The notes beneath the pieces were generated by a model. That model did no database searches, was not told the DNA's origin, and was given only the letters and a program-made list of their open reading frames with translations. 8,637 nucleotides of DNA from Caldisericota bacterium (GTDB taxonomy: Bacteria; Caldisericota; Caldisericia; Cryosericales; Cryosericaceae). Each line of letters starts with the position of its first letter. Position 1 is the stretch's first letter. A program made the translations under genes and the position numbers. The stretch is taken from the NCBI GenBank assembly GCA_026390195.1, contig JAPLGK010000022.1:1-8637 (forward strand), read 5' to 3'. Below, in pieces: positions 1-6,752 of the stretch.

Positions 1-623
1 GAACCCAGGAACGAGTTGATGGCGATGGTCACGATCGCGGGCTTCGCGAGCGGCAAGGCAATACTCCGGAAGTAGCGCAGACGCGACGCCCCGTCGATCT
101 GGGCCGCCTCCCACAGTTCCTTGGGCATCGACATGAAATACTGCCGCAACAGGAAGATGCCGAACACGCTCGCTGCGAAGGGGATGATGAGCGCGTAGAA
201 CTTGTCATACCATCCGAGCGTCCGGATGATGAGGAAGTTCGGGATCAGCGTCGTCGCGGCGGGGATCATCATGACACTGAGGACCAGGCTGAACAGCGCC
301 TCCTTGCCTTTGAAGTCAATACAGGCAAAGGCAAACGCGGCGAGGGACGACGTCGTCAGGGAGATCAGTGTCGAGGCGACGGCCACGAAGAGCGTATTCC
401 CGAAGTAGCGCAGCCACGGCGCCGCGTTCCAGGCGTCAATGTAGTTCTGGAACGTCAGGTTCTTGGGCCACAACTCGGGTGGAACGCTCATGACGGCGTC
501 CTGAGGCTGCAGTGACGTGACGATCATCCAGTAGAACGGGAACACCACCAGGATGAAGAGCACTGCTACGGCAAGATAGAGGAGAACTCTGTTGACCCTG
601 TTCCAGAAGACGGACTGTCGCAT
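1..623 (-). CDS. CUT1 sugar ABC transporter permease, MalG-type (partial, 3' end off window)
   Basis: Inner-membrane subunit of a binding-protein-dependent carbohydrate importer, expected to pair with the MalF-type protein encoded just upstream. The visible 207 codons start MRQSVFWNRVNR and show a hydrophobic helix at residues 15-37, a periplasmic stretch with the MalG-like NLTFQNYIDAW at 55-65, and further helices near 76-100, 112-134 and 142-160. The EAA loop that docks the ATPase is clear at 172-195 (EAAQIDGAS, then LPLAKP). MalG-type permeases are usually about 275-280 residues, so roughly 70 are missing beyond the left edge. I chose ATG at 623. An in-frame GTG at 632 is possible, because the in-frame stop is the stop codon of the upstream gene itself. 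The 18-base gap to that gene implies translation from the same mRNA, although no strong ribosome binding site is seen. The family call is firm; the transported sugar is unknown. Confidence 0.93.
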   Translation of the reverse strand, partial: MRQSVFWNRVNRVLLYLAVAVLFILVVFPFYWMIVTSLQPQDAVMSVPPELWPKNLTFQNYIDAWNAAPWLRYFGNTLFVAVASTLISLTTSSLAAFAFACIDFKGKEALFSLVLSVMMIPAATTLIPNFLIIRTLGWYDKFYALIIPFAASVFGIFLLRQYFMSMPKELWEAAQIDGASRLRYFRSIALPLAKPAIVTIAINSFLG

Positions 624-641
624 CGTAGTCACGTCACACCA

Positions 642-1544
642 TCATCCGTAGAAGACCTTGCGTCCGGTCGCCTTGCGCTGGAGCATCGTCAGGAGGAAGA
701 TGATGACAAATAGCCCTATCGAAACTGCGCCGGCGTAGCCGAAATGCATCTGCCCGAACGCCTGCTCGTACAGGTAGTAACCTGTCGTCGTCGTCGAATC
801 GACCGGACCCCCCTGCGTCAGGACAGCCACCTGAGTGAACATCTTGAACGCGCTGATGGTGTAGATGATCACGACGAAGTACGTGGAAGGGGAGATCATG
901 GGCCAGGTGACGTGCCAGAAGGTCCTCCATCCGCTCGCTCCATCTATCTGCGCAGCCTCGAGGAGCTCGGTTGGCACCTTGGACAGCGCGGCCATGAAGA
1001 TGATGACTGCGAACCCGATGTCATGCCACGTCGAGTAGAGGATCATCGCGGGCATCGCCGACACAGTGTCCGTCAGCCACCTGCTGACTGGCAGACCCAC
1101 GAAGTGCAGTGCCGCGTTGAGCATGCCATAGTCGGGGTTGAAGATGTAGAGCCAGATGATCGACGTGGCGACCAGTGGCGTGATATAGGGGATGAAGAAC
1201 CCCATGCGCCAGAACGTTCGCCCTCGGACCTTCGCATTGAGGAGCACGGCAATGAGCAGTGAGATGGCAACCGCGACCGGGACACTGCCTGCCGTGAAAT
1301 AGAGTGTCCTCAATACCGAACCCCAGAAATCACCTGAGGTGAGCAGCTGCCTGAAATTGCCAAGCCCCACGAAGTCATTTTGGCCGACGAGGTTCGTGTC
1401 GAACAGACTGAGACCGACGACCACGAACGCCGGAAGGAACGTGAAGACGAGGAGCACCAGTGTCGAAGGAAAAGTGAACAGCCAGCCAGCGACGTTGTCG
1501 CGGATTACCTTCTGTCGTCTTGCCGGCGTGAGTTTGTTGTCCAT
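642..1544 (-). CDS. CUT1 sugar ABC transporter permease, MalF/UgpA-type
   Basis: Inner-membrane permease subunit of a carbohydrate ABC importer, 300 residues, which is normal for MalF-type subunits that lack the large enterobacterial periplasmic insertion. There are about six membrane helices: near 18-45, 82-104, 116-134, 163-187, 221-240 and 270-290. The cytoplasmic EAA loop lies at 196-220 (EAAQIDGASGWRTFW, then WPMISPS). The C-terminal part has the family-typical LTQGGP (242-247) and YLYEQAF (258-264). I placed the start at ATG 1544 because GAGGTG lies about 8-9 bases upstream. The frame stays open to 1574, but that extension would pass over this ribosome site. It is the first gene of the leftward unit, behind a promoter at 1611-1638. 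CUT1 operons usually begin with the substrate-binding protein. Here none precedes the permease, so it must lie left of the window or elsewhere. Confidence 0.95.
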   Translation of the reverse strand: MDNKLTPARRQKVIRDNVAGWLFTFPSTLVLLVFTFLPAFVVVGLSLFDTNLVGQNDFVGLGNFRQLLTSGDFWGSVLRTLYFTAGSVPVAVAISLLIAVLLNAKVRGRTFWRMGFFIPYITPLVATSIIWLYIFNPDYGMLNAALHFVGLPVSRWLTDTVSAMPAMILYSTWHDIGFAVIIFMAALSKVPTELLEAAQIDGASGWRTFWHVTWPMISPSTYFVVIIYTISAFKMFTQVAVLTQGGPVDSTTTTGYYLYEQAFGQMHFGYAGAVSIGLFVIIFLLTMLQRKATGRKVFYG

Positions 1545-1549
1545 ACTGC

Positions 1550-1556
1550 AAACACC
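1550..1556 (-). promoter_or_regulatory. Ribosome binding site that fixes the start of the MalF-type permease
   Basis: On the minus strand GAGGTG sits about 8-9 bases before ATG 1544. This selects the MDNKL start over the ATG ten codons upstream, which has no such site. Confidence 0.75.
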
Positions 1557-1571
1557 TCGAGACCGCAGTTT

Positions 1572-1606
1572 CAAGTCCGCATTGACTTGGCTAGGTGGAC
1601 TTAGCT
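1572..1606. repeat. Repeated GACTTGGCT-like words in the permease leader, candidate operator
   Basis: A perfect 6-bp inverted repeat CAAGTC-N6-GACTTG occupies 1572-1589. A direct repeat follows: GACTTGGCT at 1584-1592 and GACTTAGCT at 1598-1606, which match at 8 of 9 positions with a 14-bp period. All lie around and just downstream of the predicted leftward transcription start near 1604. They could be half-sites of a repressor or of another regulator. The 6-bp inverted repeat could also form a short hairpin in the leader RNA. Which protein binds is unknown; no regulator gene is visible in the window. Confidence 0.4.
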
Positions 1607-1610
1607 GTTC

Positions 1611-1638
1611 AGTATATCATTGGCAACCTCCAAGTCAA
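1611..1638 (-). promoter_or_regulatory. Sigma-70-type promoter for the leftward permease operon
   Basis: Read on the minus strand there is a -35 box TTGACT (1638-1633), a 16-bp spacer and an extended -10 TGATATACT whose TATACT is at 1616-1611. Transcription should begin near 1604, giving a leader of about 60 bases before ATG 1544. The -35 box is part of the 9-bp word TTGACTTGG (1638-1630), which recurs inverted at 1582-1590, so a bound repressor could cover the promoter. The match to the bacterial consensus is strong; there is no experimental support. Confidence 0.75.
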
Positions 1639-1640
1639 AA

Positions 1641-1680
1641 GAGACCGCGAGCCTCCCGGTAGCCTTCCCGATGCAGTCTC
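1641..1680. promoter_or_regulatory. Candidate shared regulator site between the divergent promoters
   Basis: GAGACCGC at 1641-1648 faces its near-inverse GCAGTCTC at 1673-1680, matching at 7 of 8 positions. The arms end 2 bases from the leftward -35 box and 3 bases from the rightward -35 box. Between them is a tandem repeat GCCTCCCG (1651-1658) and GCCTTCCCG (1662-1670) with an 11-bp period, close to one helical turn. A third copy of GAGACCGC lies at 1559-1566, just before the permease ribosome site. The layout fits an activator or dual regulator that contacts both polymerases. This is inferred from pattern only. Confidence 0.4.
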
Positions 1681-1683
1681 GGA

Positions 1684-1711
1684 GTGACAGAAACCGTGCT
1701 TCTGCTATACT
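1684..1711 (+). promoter_or_regulatory. Sigma-70-type promoter for the gpgS-like gene
   Basis: A -35 box GTGACA (1684-1689), a 16-bp spacer and an extended -10 TGCTATACT (TATACT at 1706-1711) predict transcription from about 1718. This leaves a leader of about 34 bases before the TTG start at 1752. The spacer length and the TGn extension are the same as in the opposing promoter. If this promoter is right, upstream ATG codons in the same frame (1620 and 1671) lie outside the transcript and cannot be starts. Confidence 0.75.
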
Positions 1712-1739
1712 TTCCAAAGCAGGACTCATCCTGCAGAGA

Positions 1740-1754
1740 GGGAGTGGGGAATTG
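1740..1754 (+). promoter_or_regulatory. Ribosome binding site and TTG start of the gpgS-like gene
   Basis: GGAG at 1741-1744 sits seven bases before TTG 1752-1754. The next in-frame ATG, at 1794, has no comparable site, and the upstream ATGs precede the predicted transcription start. The non-ATG start may hold translation low. Confidence 0.65.
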
Positions 1755-3503
1755 ACACAGCACTTTGTTGAGCTCACAGCACCGACGCGGCTCATGGCCA
1801 AAGTCGCATTTGCCCGCTCGGCCGGCGTCGCCGGAGATATTACTCTTGTCCTTCCCAGAACGCCGGATGAGGAAATCGGCCGTGTCCACCGTCTGGTAAC
1901 GGCGGCTCGTAAGGCTCTTGGAGCAGTATCAATACCCTTCCAGATCGTCGAAATCGACGAGGCAATTCGCCTGGCAACGTCCGCGGACCCTTCCCGGACA
2001 CTCGTGATCGACCTCGACCTCCTGCGTCACGAAGACATCGGCCTGCTCGAGTCCGCCTGTGGTTCGAGCTCGCAGGTAATCGGCTACAAACTCCGTCAGA
2101 ACCCTTCCAAGGCTACAGCAGCCATCTTCGCCCGCGGCGACTCCAATGCCGCCCTTGCCGGGACGGTGGTGCGTCGGCTTACCGAGGCCGGCGTCGTGGA
2201 CAGGACGAGCTTCGTCTACGTCACCCATGCAGGCGAGTCCGCCACCGTCGATGATAGCGTTCTTGAAGCATATGGCAAGGTGAAGGCTGAACTGCCACAG
2301 GCCCGTCTCGCCATCGAACAGGCCGAGGACCGCGTGGAGTCCGCCATCGAACCCGGTTCGCGTCAGTACGGCCTGCTCGTCCTTGGACTGCCACAGCACC
2401 CCGGAAAACACTCGGTGACCAAGCACCTGCTTGCGCAGGTCACGGCAGGACTGCTCCGCACGACCGCCGTGTTCGTCTACGCGCGCGGAGCAGAGCTTGA
2501 GCAGTTATCAGCCGCGACGAACGTCATCGAGCCCTGGATCCTCAAGAACACGTTTTCCCATGACGAGTTTGCGGACATCGATCGGCTCCTCCAGGCCAAG
2601 CGTGACCGCCACGTCTCGATCTCTCTCATCCTGCCAGCCCTCAATGAGGAGAAGACGGTTGGACAGGTCATCGACGCCTTCAAGGGCCCACTAATGGACG
2701 AACGGCCGCTGCTCGACGAGATCATCCTCGTGGACAGCAACAGTAGCGACAACACACGCGAAATAGCGACCGCACGCGGTATCCCCGTCTATGTCCACCA
2801 GCAGGTACGTCCGGACCTCGGAGCCTATGCCGGCAAGGGCGAGGCGATGTGGAAAGCATTGTTCGTCGCAAGCGGAGACATTCTCGTCTTCGTCGACACC
2901 GACCTGTTCAATCCCCATCCATCACTTGTCACTGGACTTGTCGGCCCTCTTCTCCTGGACGACCGCCTCAGCTTCATCAAGGGGTTCTACCGCAGACCCG
3001 TGCGTGTCGTCAACGAATTTGTGGAAGTGGGCGGCGGCCGTGTCACGGAACTCACCGCGCGCCCCTTGCTGAACCTTTGGTATCCAGAACTTGGAGGGCT
3101 GTTCCAGCCACTTGCGGGGACCATCGCGGCACGCGCCGCTGTTCTACGCGAGCTGCATTTCCTGACCGGCTATGGCGTCGAGATCGGGCATGTCATCGAA
3201 TACGTCCGCAAGTACGGCATCGAGGGCCTGGCCCAATCGGAGCTGGGCGAGGTCATCCACCGCAATCAACCCCTGGAAGCACTGTCCAAGATGTCGTTCC
3301 AGGTCCTGGAAGCCTTCTTCCAGTTGTCTCACGGCCTGCTGGCCCCCGGCATGGCTGACCGCATGAACGGTGTCCTGCGGCAGCCCTTCCTCTCGGACAC
3401 GGGTTTCACGCTCTTCCAGACACGCCTCGGGCAGGAGATGAGGCCTCCGGTGTCCTCGGTGCCACCTTTCGATCCTGCCGCTTCAGGCGCACTAGCGACC
3501 TGA
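1752..3503 (+). CDS. gpgS: Glucosyl-3-phosphoglycerate synthase with N-terminal universal-stress-like region
   Basis: Predicted to transfer glucose from an NDP-glucose to 3-phosphoglycerate, forming glucosyl-3-phosphoglycerate, the precursor of the solute glucosylglycerate. The start is TTG 1752, with GGAG seven bases upstream and a promoter at 1684-1711, giving 583 residues. The C-terminal part (about 289-583) is a GT81 GpgS. It has LPALNEE (294-300), VDSNSSD (327-333), GKGEAMW (361-367), the metal-binding VDTD (D382 and D384), GFYRRP (411-416), GGGRVTEL (427-434), QPLAG (452-456), GYGVEIG (473-479) and HRNQ (503-506). The Mycobacterium GpgS is only about 324 residues, so the first roughly 285 residues are extra. 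They look like one or two alpha/beta universal-stress-type folds: a strand such as YGLLVLGLPQ is followed by a helix and the strand TTAVFVYARG. The usual GxxG-type ATP loop is degenerate. No signal peptide or membrane helix is seen. The GpgS call is firm; the N-terminal assignment is tentative. Confidence 0.9.
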   Translation: MTQHFVELTAPTRLMAKVAFARSAGVAGDITLVLPRTPDEEIGRVHRLVTAARKALGAVSIPFQIVEIDEAIRLATSADPSRTLVIDLDLLRHEDIGLLESACGSSSQVIGYKLRQNPSKATAAIFARGDSNAALAGTVVRRLTEAGVVDRTSFVYVTHAGESATVDDSVLEAYGKVKAELPQARLAIEQAEDRVESAIEPGSRQYGLLVLGLPQHPGKHSVTKHLLAQVTAGLLRTTAVFVYARGAELEQLSAATNVIEPWILKNTFSHDEFADIDRLLQAKRDRHVSISLILPALNEEKTVGQVIDAFKGPLMDERPLLDEIILVDSNSSDNTREIATARGIPVYVHQQVRPDLGAYAGKGEAMWKALFVASGDILVFVDTDLFNPHPSLVTGLVGPLLLDDRLSFIKGFYRRPVRVVNEFVEVGGGRVTELTARPLLNLWYPELGGLFQPLAGTIAARAAVLRELHFLTGYGVEIGHVIEYVRKYGIEGLAQSELGEVIHRNQPLEALSKMSFQVLEAFFQLSHGLLAPGMADRMNGVLRQPFLSDTGFTLFQTRLGQEMRPPVSSVPPFDPAASGALAT

Positions 3504-3518
3504 CACGAGGAAATCGAC

Positions 3519-5156
3519 GTGACCGCGACTGACGCTCAGAACCAACCCTGGTGGAAACGGGGTGTCATCTATCACTGCTATGTGCGCAGTTTCATGGACA
3601 GCAACGGCGATGGCGTAGGAGACCTCCCTGGGCTGACCAGCAAGCTGGACACCCTGCGTGACGATACGCCCTCTTCCCTCGGCATCGAGGGGCTATGGTT
3701 GTCACCTGTCTACCCGTCCCCCAACCACGATTTCGGATATGACATCAGCGACTACCGTTCGATCGATCCAGCGTATGGCACGATGGACGACTTCGACCGC
3801 CTCGTGGCCTGTGCCCGCGCACGGGGCATCCACCTCATCATGGACCTTGTCGTCAATCACAGCTCGACGGAGCATCCCTGGTTCAGACAGGCCCACACCT
3901 CCCGTGAGAACATCTTCCACGACTACTACCTGTGGAGTGATGGAACCAATGGCAAACCTCCCAACAACTGGGGTTCGTCATTCGGAGGCTCAGCCTGGGA
4001 ATGGAACGAGCAGACCCATGAGTTCTACCTGCACAGCTTCCTCAAGGAACAGGCGGACCTGAACTGGCGCAACCCCCGGCTTCGTGAGGAGATTCACGAC
4101 ATCATGCGCTTCTGGATGGACCGGGGTGTCGACGGCTTCCGTCTCGACGTCGCCAATTACTACGTCAAGGACGCTCAACTGCGGGACAACTCTCACAAGT
4201 TCGTCATCGCTCAGCCCATGCCCGGCAACCCTTCAACAACGCTGTTCATGCCGATGTCACGCGAGGTATGCGATCACACCGTGGATCAGCCGGAGACGCA
4301 CGACGCCTTGCGGGAAATGCGGTGCGTCATCGACGAGAAGCCCGGGCGCATGATGGTGGGCGAGATCACACAGCGCACGCAGGGTCAGGTACTCTCCTAC
4401 TATGGGGATGGCGGAAGCGAGCTGAACCTGGTGTTCAACTTTTTCTTCTTCGTTCGACGTTTTCGGGCGAAGGACTTCCGCGACATCATCGAGCAAACCC
4501 TCGACTTGCTGCCCGAGGGCGCCTGGCCCGCCTGGGTCCTGAGCAACCATGACGTCGTCCGCGCAGCATCACGTTACCGCCTCTCACCCGCGATGGCGAA
4601 GAGCATGATGGGACTGCTTCTTACGCTCAAGGGGACCCCGTTCCTCTATTATGGAGAGGAACTGGGGCTTGCGAATACATCGCTCCCGAGAAGGCTCCTC
4701 CAGGACCCCGTGGGCAAGAGATACTGGCCCTTGCCAGTCGGCCGGGATGGCGAACGCGCGCCGATGCCGTGGGACGCAACAGCGGGCGCCGGCTTCACCA
4801 CAGGAATCCCGTGGCTTCCCGTCAGCGCATCTTCCGTGACTTACAGTGTAGAGTCGGCAGACCCGACCTCGGTGCTGAGTTTCACGAGACGGCTCTCCTG
4901 GTTCAGGTCGCACCATCCTGCACTGACCACAGGTGATATGGCAACCATCGACGGTCCGTCGGACACCTGCCTCTGCTTCACGCGCACTTCCCCAGCCGAG
5001 CACATGACGATTACGATCAACCTGTCCGACCAGACCGCCCAGATCCCACGGGGCAGTTTCACGTCAGACCAGACTCCCCTATTCAGCACAGAGGAGCACC
5101 CATCTATTGACAGTCTGGCTCCCTGGGAGGTCAGGATAGCGACCACTCCGGCATAA
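3519..5156 (+). CDS. GH13 alpha-glucosidase, oligo-1,6-glucosidase-like
   Basis: A cytoplasmic glycoside hydrolase family 13 enzyme expected to release glucose from the non-reducing end of short alpha-glucosides. It has 545 residues, normal for oligo-1,6-glucosidase/alpha-glucosidase subfamilies, and no signal peptide. The TIM barrel opens with VIYHCYVRSF (16-25) and the calcium-loop DSNGDGVGDL (27-36). Region I is DLVVNH with H114. The nucleophile is D210 in GFRLDVAN, the acid/base is E282 in MMVGEI, and the transition-state aspartate is D345 in SNHD. QADLNWRNP precedes the nucleophile, as usual. Valine directly follows the nucleophile; in yeast isomaltase versus maltase a valine there goes with alpha-1,6 preference. 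The C-terminal beta domain is complete. The start is GTG 3519 with GAGG eight bases upstream, 15 bases after gpgS, so the two are probably co-transcribed. The motifs argue against a sucrose- or glucosylglycerate-phosphorylase (GH13_18). Exact substrate unknown. Confidence 0.93.
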   Translation: MTATDAQNQPWWKRGVIYHCYVRSFMDSNGDGVGDLPGLTSKLDTLRDDTPSSLGIEGLWLSPVYPSPNHDFGYDISDYRSIDPAYGTMDDFDRLVACARARGIHLIMDLVVNHSSTEHPWFRQAHTSRENIFHDYYLWSDGTNGKPPNNWGSSFGGSAWEWNEQTHEFYLHSFLKEQADLNWRNPRLREEIHDIMRFWMDRGVDGFRLDVANYYVKDAQLRDNSHKFVIAQPMPGNPSTTLFMPMSREVCDHTVDQPETHDALREMRCVIDEKPGRMMVGEITQRTQGQVLSYYGDGGSELNLVFNFFFFVRRFRAKDFRDIIEQTLDLLPEGAWPAWVLSNHDVVRAASRYRLSPAMAKSMMGLLLTLKGTPFLYYGEELGLANTSLPRRLLQDPVGKRYWPLPVGRDGERAPMPWDATAGAGFTTGIPWLPVSASSVTYSVESADPTSVLSFTRRLSWFRSHHPALTTGDMATIDGPSDTCLCFTRTSPAEHMTITINLSDQTAQIPRGSFTSDQTPLFSTEEHPSIDSLAPWEVRIATTPA

Positions 5157-5263
5157 CCCAAAGGACGGGTGGTCACTCCACTACCTAGGAGCTCTTCCCC
5201 CCAGTAACATCCCGGCCGATGATCACGACCATATCAGGACTCCCGCCCGTTTGGAGCCTCGCC

Positions 5264-5291
5264 TTGACAAAGGAAGATGGCCCGCTAGAAC
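5264..5291 (+). promoter_or_regulatory. Candidate promoter for the GH4 operon
   Basis: A perfect -35 box TTGACA (5264-5269) and a 16-bp spacer precede TAGAAC (5286-5291), which matches TATAAT at four of six positions without a TG extension. Transcription would start near 5298, about 98 bases before the GH4 ATG. The spacer is the same length as in the two promoters of the divergent region. It is weaker than those, so read-through from gpgS-GH13 may also feed this operon. Confidence 0.45.
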
Positions 5292-5350
5292 ATTGGTGGG
5301 AAAGCCGCCAGTTGTATCGTCGGACGAAGATACGCTGGCGGATACCTCTG

Positions 5351-5373
5351 CCGGATGCGCCATGGCGTGCCGG
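5351..5373. repeat. GC-rich palindrome in the GH4 leader
   Basis: CCGG (5351-5354) and CCGG (5370-5373) flank the perfect 10-bp palindrome CGCCATGGCG (5358-5367), making a 23-bp imperfectly symmetric element about 22 bases before the GH4 start. It lies downstream of the candidate promoter, as a repressor site would. As RNA the central loop would be too tight to form a full hairpin, so a DNA site is more likely. No cognate regulator is in view. Confidence 0.35.
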
Positions 5374-5395
5374 TTCGCGCCGACTGGAGGCAACG

Positions 5396-6721
5396 ATGAA
5401 AGTCAGCATCATTGGTGGAGGTGGAACAAGAGTCCCGATTCTTGTGGGCGCTCTCCTTGACCTTCAGGAACGGCTCGATCTCACGGAGATCTCGCTGATC
5501 GATCCCGATGGCGAACGGTTTGCCGCCATGGACAAGGTCGTCTCGGCCATCGTTCAGGACAGAGACAGCACGGTCGAGATCTCTCACACAGATACGTTCC
5601 GCGAGTGCGTGACAGGAGCCTCCTTCGTGATCGCCGCCATACGCGTGGGTGGGGACCATATGCGGACGCTGGACGAACGCATCCCCCTCTCGATGGATGT
5701 CCTTGGGCAGGAGACGGTCGGCGCGGGTGGCTTCGCCATGGCTGTGCGCACCATCCCCGTTGTGCTGGACATGCTCAAAGAACTGCGCGAGGTCGCGCCC
5801 GACGCCTGGTTCATCAACCTCACGAATCCGTCAGGCATCATCACACAGGCCATAGTCAGCCATGGAGGCTTTCACAACGTCGTCGGCATCTGTGATGCGC
5901 CGATTTCCATCGGCATCCTGCTGGCCCGTCTCCTCAAGGTCGAGCCGGAAGACCTGGTACTGGACTACTACGGGCTGAACCACTGCGGTTTCGTCAAGGG
6001 CGTCTACGCCCTCGGGCACGACGTGCTGCCGCAAATCCTTTCAATGATCGACCAGGTGCCCGGCTTCGAGGAGATGACACACTTCTCGCCGGCATTCGTA
6101 CAACGACTCGGTAAGCTACCCAATGGGTACATCTGGTACTACGCGTTCAAGCGCGAATCGCTCGCGGCCATCAAGGCTGCCAGGGAACCCCGCGGCGAGG
6201 AAGTGGAACGCCTCAATACACAGCTTGTCGCAGACCTCATGGCAGCCGACGACCCACTGGCCACGTATCAGGCATATCTGGGCAAACGCGAAGACGGTCA
6301 CCTCGCAGAGGAGTTTCGGACCGCCATGAGCCTCAAGAGTGGTGAAGGATACAGCACAGTTGCCATGGACGTGCTTCTCGGCCTCGCAGGCAAGGGACAG
6401 TCTGTCGTCCCCGTCAATGTCATGAACCGTGGAGCGATTGCCGGCCTTGCCCTCGACGACGTCGTCGAGGTCCCGTCACTAATCACCGAACGACTCATCC
6501 GCCCGCTGGCGGTTGGACCCGTCGACAGGGAGTCACAACTGCTTATCCAGCAGGTGAAACTGTACGAAAGGTCGCTCGTCGACGCGGTCGCGTACCGCGA
6601 CCTCGAGGCTCTCATCGAGGCTCTGGCACTCAATCCCCTGGTCCCGTCGCCGGCCGTGGCACGAGATCTTGTCCTGGCGTTCAAGGAACAGGAAGCCCCA
6701 TACTTCGACAGCTTCAGGTAG
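5396..6721 (+). CDS. GH4 family NAD/Mn-dependent glycosidase (6-phospho-beta-glucosidase-like)
   Basis: Family 4 enzymes cleave glycosides by transient oxidation at C3 using bound NAD(+) and a divalent metal. This one has 441 residues, the usual length. It opens with the Rossmann nucleotide loop IIGGGGTRVP (5-14), has NPSG at 144-147, and carries the two expected metal ligands C166 (GICDAP) and H196 (GLNHCGF), spaced as in the Thermotoga 6-phospho-beta-glucosidase. A tyrosine-rich PNGYIWYYAF block (243-252) should supply the catalytic tyrosine. ATG 5396 is chosen because GGAGG ends five bases before it and the Rossmann strand begins at once. Characterised 6-phospho-beta-glucosidases usually read CNVP where this has CDAP, and no PTS gene is nearby, so a phosphorylated substrate is not assured. 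It precedes a sugar symporter by 31 bases. Cytoplasmic, no signal peptide. Family certain, substrate uncertain. Confidence 0.92.
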   Translation: MKVSIIGGGGTRVPILVGALLDLQERLDLTEISLIDPDGERFAAMDKVVSAIVQDRDSTVEISHTDTFRECVTGASFVIAAIRVGGDHMRTLDERIPLSMDVLGQETVGAGGFAMAVRTIPVVLDMLKELREVAPDAWFINLTNPSGIITQAIVSHGGFHNVVGICDAPISIGILLARLLKVEPEDLVLDYYGLNHCGFVKGVYALGHDVLPQILSMIDQVPGFEEMTHFSPAFVQRLGKLPNGYIWYYAFKRESLAAIKAAREPRGEEVERLNTQLVADLMAADDPLATYQAYLGKREDGHLAEEFRTAMSLKSGEGYSTVAMDVLLGLAGKGQSVVPVNVMNRGAIAGLALDDVVEVPSLITERLIRPLAVGPVDRESQLLIQQVKLYERSLVDAVAYRDLEALIEALALNPLVPSPAVARDLVLAFKEQEAPYFDSFR

Positions 6722-6752
6722 CCGCACGCATCCTCAATTCACTGGAGGCAGC

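Larger units (their letters stand above)
5157..5395. other. 239-base intergenic region between the GH13 and GH4 genes
   Basis: No gene is supported here. The GH4 frame is open back to 5219, but the extra 59 codons have no ribosome site, are unusually rich in tryptophan and arginine, and resemble nothing I recognise. The region contains a weak hairpin (GGTGGT 5168-5173 with ACTACC 5180-5185, one G-U pair) followed by a C-rich rather than T-rich stretch, so it is not a convincing terminator. A candidate promoter and a palindrome are listed separately. Confidence 0.6.

Noticed and set aside
744..1262. A 172-codon plus-strand open frame within the permease region
   Set aside because: It is a shadow of the MalF-type gene on the other strand, with R/H/D-rich composition and no recognisable domain.
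1582..1618. A rightward promoter using TTGACT at 1582-1587
   Set aside because: The nearest TATA-like sequence (about 1613) is about 25 bases away, too far for a sigma-70 spacer. The word is better explained as a repeat of the leftward -35 region.
1620..1751. ATG 1620 or ATG 1671 as the start of the gpgS-like gene
   Set aside because: Both precede the predicted transcription start near 1718, lie within promoter and repeat sequence, and lack ribosome sites. TTG 1752 has one at good spacing.
3519..5156. GH13_18 sucrose or glucosylglycerate phosphorylase, attractive because of the neighbouring gpgS
   Set aside because: The nucleophile, acid/base and NHD motifs, the calcium loop near the N-terminus and the length match oligo-1,6-glucosidase/alpha-glucosidase types, not the phosphorylase subgroup.
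5168..5200. Rho-independent terminator after the GH13 gene
   Set aside because: The stem is only six pairs with a wobble, and the following run is CT- and C-rich instead of a T tract.
5219..5395. A 59-residue N-terminal extension of the GH4 enzyme
   Set aside because: There is no ribosome site at ATG 5219, composition is odd, and GH4 proteins begin at the Rossmann strand that follows ATG 5396 with its GGAGG.
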